DNA from: an uncultured Eubacterium sp.
GTDB taxonomy: Bacteria > Bacillota > Clostridia > Lachnospirales > Lachnospiraceae
Length of the DNA: 16,606 bases
Reading direction: 5' to 3'
Assembly (NCBI GenBank): GCA_910579075.1
Contig: CAJTSV010000021.1
Location: 21,715-38,320, forward strand
A model generated the notes under the pieces. The model searched no databases, had not been told where the DNA came from, and worked only from the letters and a program-made list of their open reading frames with translations. Every line of letters starts with the position of its first letter. The first letter of the stretch is position 1. The translations under genes and the position numbers were made by a program. This document shows, piece after piece, positions 14,605 through 16,606 of the stretch.

Positions 14605-14880
14605 ATGAAGACAAAACAGGTTCCTGCATTGGTAACACTGACTGCTGCTTTTGCAATGTGCATCATTTCGTATGTAAATGATTTCAGTCTTTCCTTCCTG
14701 ATACGGACGATGTTTCTGGTCGTGATTGGGTTTTACATTTTAGGATGCGTGATTAAAATTATTCTTGACCGGAATATGTCGCAGATGGATGAGGAGATAA
14801 CAGCGCAGGATTTGGGATTTGCTGACGGGGAGATAATTCCGGACATGGAATTTGTCGAAGAAGAAAAGGAAAGCTCATAA
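14605..14880 (+). CDS. Small two-helix membrane protein of unknown function
   Basis: This 91-residue protein is not one I can name. It has two predicted membrane helices (about residues 7-25 and 29-53) separated by a short polar turn (NDFS). An acidic cytoplasmic-type tail follows (about 56-91, many Asp/Glu, ending EEEKESS). The basic start MKTK and the positive residue after helix two (LDRN) suggest both ends face the cytoplasm. A GGGGG site (14594-14598) precedes the ATG, and codon use looks like its neighbours, so it is probably a real gene. Its place between cheD and sigD suggests a motility-linked role, but no function can be assigned. Bacillus has no gene at this place in its operon. 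Confidence 0.7.
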   Translation: MKTKQVPALVTLTAAFAMCIISYVNDFSLSFLIRTMFLVVIGFYILGCVIKIILDRNMSQMDEEITAQDLGFADGEIIPDMEFVEEEKESS

Positions 14881-14906
14881 AAATATGCAGTTGTCTGGAG
14901 GTTTAG

Positions 14907-15674
14907 ATGGGTAAGGTTTCAAAAGAAAAACTTTGGGAAATGTATCAGGCCAGGCGGTCGCCGGAACTGCGGGAACAGATTATCCTGGAATATGCGCCGC
15001 TTGTAAAGGTTGTTGCAGGAAGACTCAGCATGTATCTTGGCTACAACGTGGAATATGATGATTTAGTCAGTTACGGGGTTTTCGGCCTTATAGATGCAAT
15101 TGATAAATTTGATACGGAAAAGGAAGTAAAATTTGAGACGTATGCAAGCCTTCGGATAAGGGGAGCCATCCTCGACCAGATACGGAAAATGGACTGGATT
15201 CCAAGGACTGTCCGCCAGAAGCAGAAAAAGATTGATGAAGCCATTAAGCGGGTGGAAATGCAGACAGGCAAGACGGCCCTGGATGAAGAAGTGGCCAGGG
15301 AACTGGGCGTATCAGACGGTGAGCTTTTGGAGTGGCAGTCGCAGCTTAAGGTTACGAATCTTGTTTCCCTGAATGAATTTATTGAGCAGGGCACGGAGCC
15401 GGTCATGGATGCCAGGCATAATTCGCATTTTATCCAGCCCGAGGAACAGGTACAGGAAACGGAGCTGAAAGAAAAGCTGAAAGAAGCCATGGAACTGCTC
15501 ACGGAAAAAGAAAAGAAGGTAATCCTGCTTTATTACTATGAGGATTTGACATTAAAGGAAATCAGCAGGGTTTTGGAGGTCTCAGAGTCGAGGATTTCGC
15601 AGCTGCATACAAAGGCGCTGTCAAAGATGCAGCGGACAATGGGGCCTTATATGGAAATTATGGCAAAAAAATAA
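14907..15674 (+). CDS. sigD: Flagellar sigma factor SigD/FliA (sigma-28 family)
   Basis: The protein has 255 residues. Region 2 spans about 25-100 (YAPLVKVVAGRLS, then DDLVSYGVFGLIDAIDKFD and FETYASLRIRGAILDQIRKMDWIPR), a typical sigma-28 core including the -10 recognition helix. A short region 3 (about 105-165) follows. Region 4 (about 195-250) has a helix-turn-helix LTLKEISRVLEVSESRISQLH. It directs RNA polymerase to late flagellar and chemotaxis promoters, normally held back by FlgM, which is not in this window. GGAGG at 14896-14900 sets the ATG. Its position near the operon end matches Bacillus, where distance from the promoter affects sigma-D level. Confidence 0.96.
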   Translation: MGKVSKEKLWEMYQARRSPELREQIILEYAPLVKVVAGRLSMYLGYNVEYDDLVSYGVFGLIDAIDKFDTEKEVKFETYASLRIRGAILDQIRKMDWIPRTVRQKQKKIDEAIKRVEMQTGKTALDEEVARELGVSDGELLEWQSQLKVTNLVSLNEFIEQGTEPVMDARHNSHFIQPEEQVQETELKEKLKEAMELLTEKEKKVILLYYYEDLTLKEISRVLEVSESRISQLHTKALSKMQRTMGPYMEIMAKK

Positions 15675-15675
15675 T

Positions 15676-15700
15676 AGAAAGCAGTTTTTGCAGGCTTTCT
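15676..15700 (+). other. Short hairpin after sigD
   Basis: AGAAAGC (15676-15682) pairs with GCTTTCT (15694-15700) around an 11-base loop, just after the sigD stop. No T-run follows, so it is a possible mRNA processing or stability element rather than a clear terminator. Confidence 0.3.
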
Positions 15701-15729
15701 GCTGACAGGAATAAAAAGAAGGTGAAAGC

Positions 15730-16059
15730 ATGACAGTACGCCCGGTCCATTTAAATGGAATGATACAGAATACGCAGGATGTGAGTACCATCCGGCATCA
15801 GGAAAACCAGCGGCCAGCGCTCGAACAGCAGAATATCCAGATGCGCGAGCAGCAGAAAGAACAGAGCCAGGCACAGGAAGTGCACAAAAAGGATGATGCA
15901 GATAACAGCCAGAAAAAATACGACGCAAAGGAAAAAGGTTCCAACGAATACGAAAACCTGCACAAGAAAAAGAAGAAGCGTGCGAAACAGGAAAACCTTC
16001 CGGATGGCAGCGTGAAGATTAAGATGACGATGTCCGGCGGTTTTGATATTAAAATATAA
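15730..16059 (+). CDS. Small charged Gln/Lys-rich protein of unknown function
   Basis: The protein has 109 residues and no membrane helix or signal peptide. The N-terminal 25 residues (RPVHLNGMIQNTQDVSTI) look ordered. The middle (about 25-90) is rich in Gln, Glu, Lys and Asp, with a lysine cluster HKKKKKR, and is probably helical or disordered. The last residues return to a hydrophobic strand-like end, SGGFDIKI. A good ribosome site AGAAGGTG at 15717-15724 precedes the ATG. The layout of conserved-looking ends around a variable charged core suggests a short linker or adaptor. I believe similar small genes follow sigD in related Clostridia, but this is recollection that I cannot check here. 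No function is assigned. Confidence 0.7.
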   Translation: MTVRPVHLNGMIQNTQDVSTIRHQENQRPALEQQNIQMREQQKEQSQAQEVHKKDDADNSQKKYDAKEKGSNEYENLHKKKKKRAKQENLPDGSVKIKMTMSGGFDIKI

Positions 16060-16074
16060 TCAGGAAAAAGAATC

Positions 16075-16080
16075 AGAGGG
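16075..16080 (+). promoter_or_regulatory. Ribosome binding site that fixes the last gene's start
   Basis: AGAGGG at 16075-16080 lies 7 bases from the ATG at 16088. A nearer ATG at 16084 is in another frame and does not match the membrane-anchor protein, so 16088 is chosen. Confidence 0.65.
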
Positions 16081-16087
16081 TACATGG

Positions 16088-16606
16088 ATGACGTTCATAG
16101 AAATCATATTAATCATTGTCGGGATGGTATTTATCCTGGCAAGCTTCTGGGTGACCGAAAAGCTGTCACCGGACGAACTCGAGCATATTTCGGAACTGAG
16201 CAAAGAGGAAATGAGCGTCATGCTCGAACGTGAGCTGGATAAGTCCAGGCAGCGGGTCGTGGATATTGTGGAAGAAACGATTGACGCCAGCAAGGAACAG
16301 ACGGAACGTTCGCTGGAAAAGCAGACGAACGAAAAAATTATGGCTATCAATGAATATTCCGATACGGTTATTGAAAAAATGAACAAGACACATAATGAGA
16401 TTATGTTTCTATACAGCATGCTCAATGACAAGCACACGGAACTGACCGACTTTACTTCGGAGCTTTCCCAGCACCTTCAGCAGTTCAAGTCCCAGGAGGA
16501 GGAGATGACAAACCACTTCCTGAACCAGCTGAAAAATGCAAAGCCGCCAGAGCCGAAACCGCAGGCTCCGGCTCCTGTTCCGGCTGCGCCGGCGGAAAAG
16601 CAGGTG
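16088..16606 (+). CDS. SwrB-like membrane-anchored coiled-coil protein (3' end outside window)
   Basis: The frame is open for 173 codons and runs off the window. An N-terminal membrane helix (about residues 3-22, IEIILIIVGMVFILASFWV) is followed by a long charged helical segment (about 25-145) rich in Glu, Lys, Gln and Ser with coiled-coil character. A Pro/Ala/Lys-rich segment begins near residue 155. This topology and the position after sigD match SwrB of Bacillus, which helps activate the flagellar export gate, and the wider group of DUF6115-type flagellar operon proteins. Sequence identity to SwrB cannot be judged here, so no symbol is given. Confidence 0.75.
   Translation, partial: MTFIEIILIIVGMVFILASFWVTEKLSPDELEHISELSKEEMSVMLERELDKSRQRVVDIVEETIDASKEQTERSLEKQTNEKIMAINEYSDTVIEKMNKTHNEIMFLYSMLNDKHTELTDFTSELSQHLQQFKSQEEEMTNHFLNQLKNAKPPEPKPQAPAPVPAAPAEKQV

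Overview
The window is one uninterrupted, plus-strand flagellar and chemotaxis (fla/che) operon segment from a Gram-positive bacterium. The gene order is fliN/fliY (3' end), cheY, fliO, fliP, fliQ, fliR, flhB, flhA, flhF, flhG, a PilZ-type gene, cheB, cheA, cheW, cheC, cheD, a small membrane protein, sigD/fliA, a small charged protein, and a swrB-like gene cut by the window end. This is essentially the Bacillus fla/che order. The PilZ gene and the two unknown small genes are additions relative to Bacillus. Moderate base composition, strong purine-rich Shine-Dalgarno sites and the style of the small accessory genes suggest an anaerobic Firmicute of the Clostridia, probably Lachnospiraceae (Roseburia or Eubacterium-like). 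That taxonomic call is inference, not proof.

Region 1 (1-842) holds the C-terminal half of the C-ring switch protein FliN/FliY, with a methionine-rich PMMGQ repeat linker, followed by CheY. A good extended -10 promoter lies between them. Region 2 (847-6628) encodes the membrane core of the flagellar type III export gate: FliO, FliP, FliQ, FliR, FlhB and FlhA. The genes are tightly packed except for a 246-base AT-rich gap before the likely flhA start. Region 3 (6629-8832) is the FlhF/FlhG pair of SRP-type GTPase and MinD-type ATPase that sets flagellar number and position. Region 4 (8856-9572) is a YcgR/MotI-like PilZ protein, overlapping cheB by four bases. Region 5 (9569-14586) is the chemotaxis signalling block: CheB, CheA, CheW, a 175-base gap with a long hairpin, then CheC and CheD. 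Region 6 (14605-16606) has a two-helix membrane protein of unknown function, the flagellar sigma factor, a lysine/glutamine-rich 109-residue unknown, and a SwrB-like membrane-anchored coiled-coil protein.

Together these genes build the export gate, place the basal body, connect receptors to the motor switch (CheA/CheW to CheY, with CheB, CheC and CheD for adaptation) and make the sigma factor for late flagellar genes. I see no mobile element, CRISPR array, tRNA or rRNA. Most of the window is well-known biology. The parts worth a second look are the variable FliN/FliY linker, several start-codon decisions, a PilZ protein with substitutions in both ligand motifs, an FlhF with a changed G3 motif, the two intergenic regions with inverted repeats, and the two unrecognised small proteins flanking sigD.
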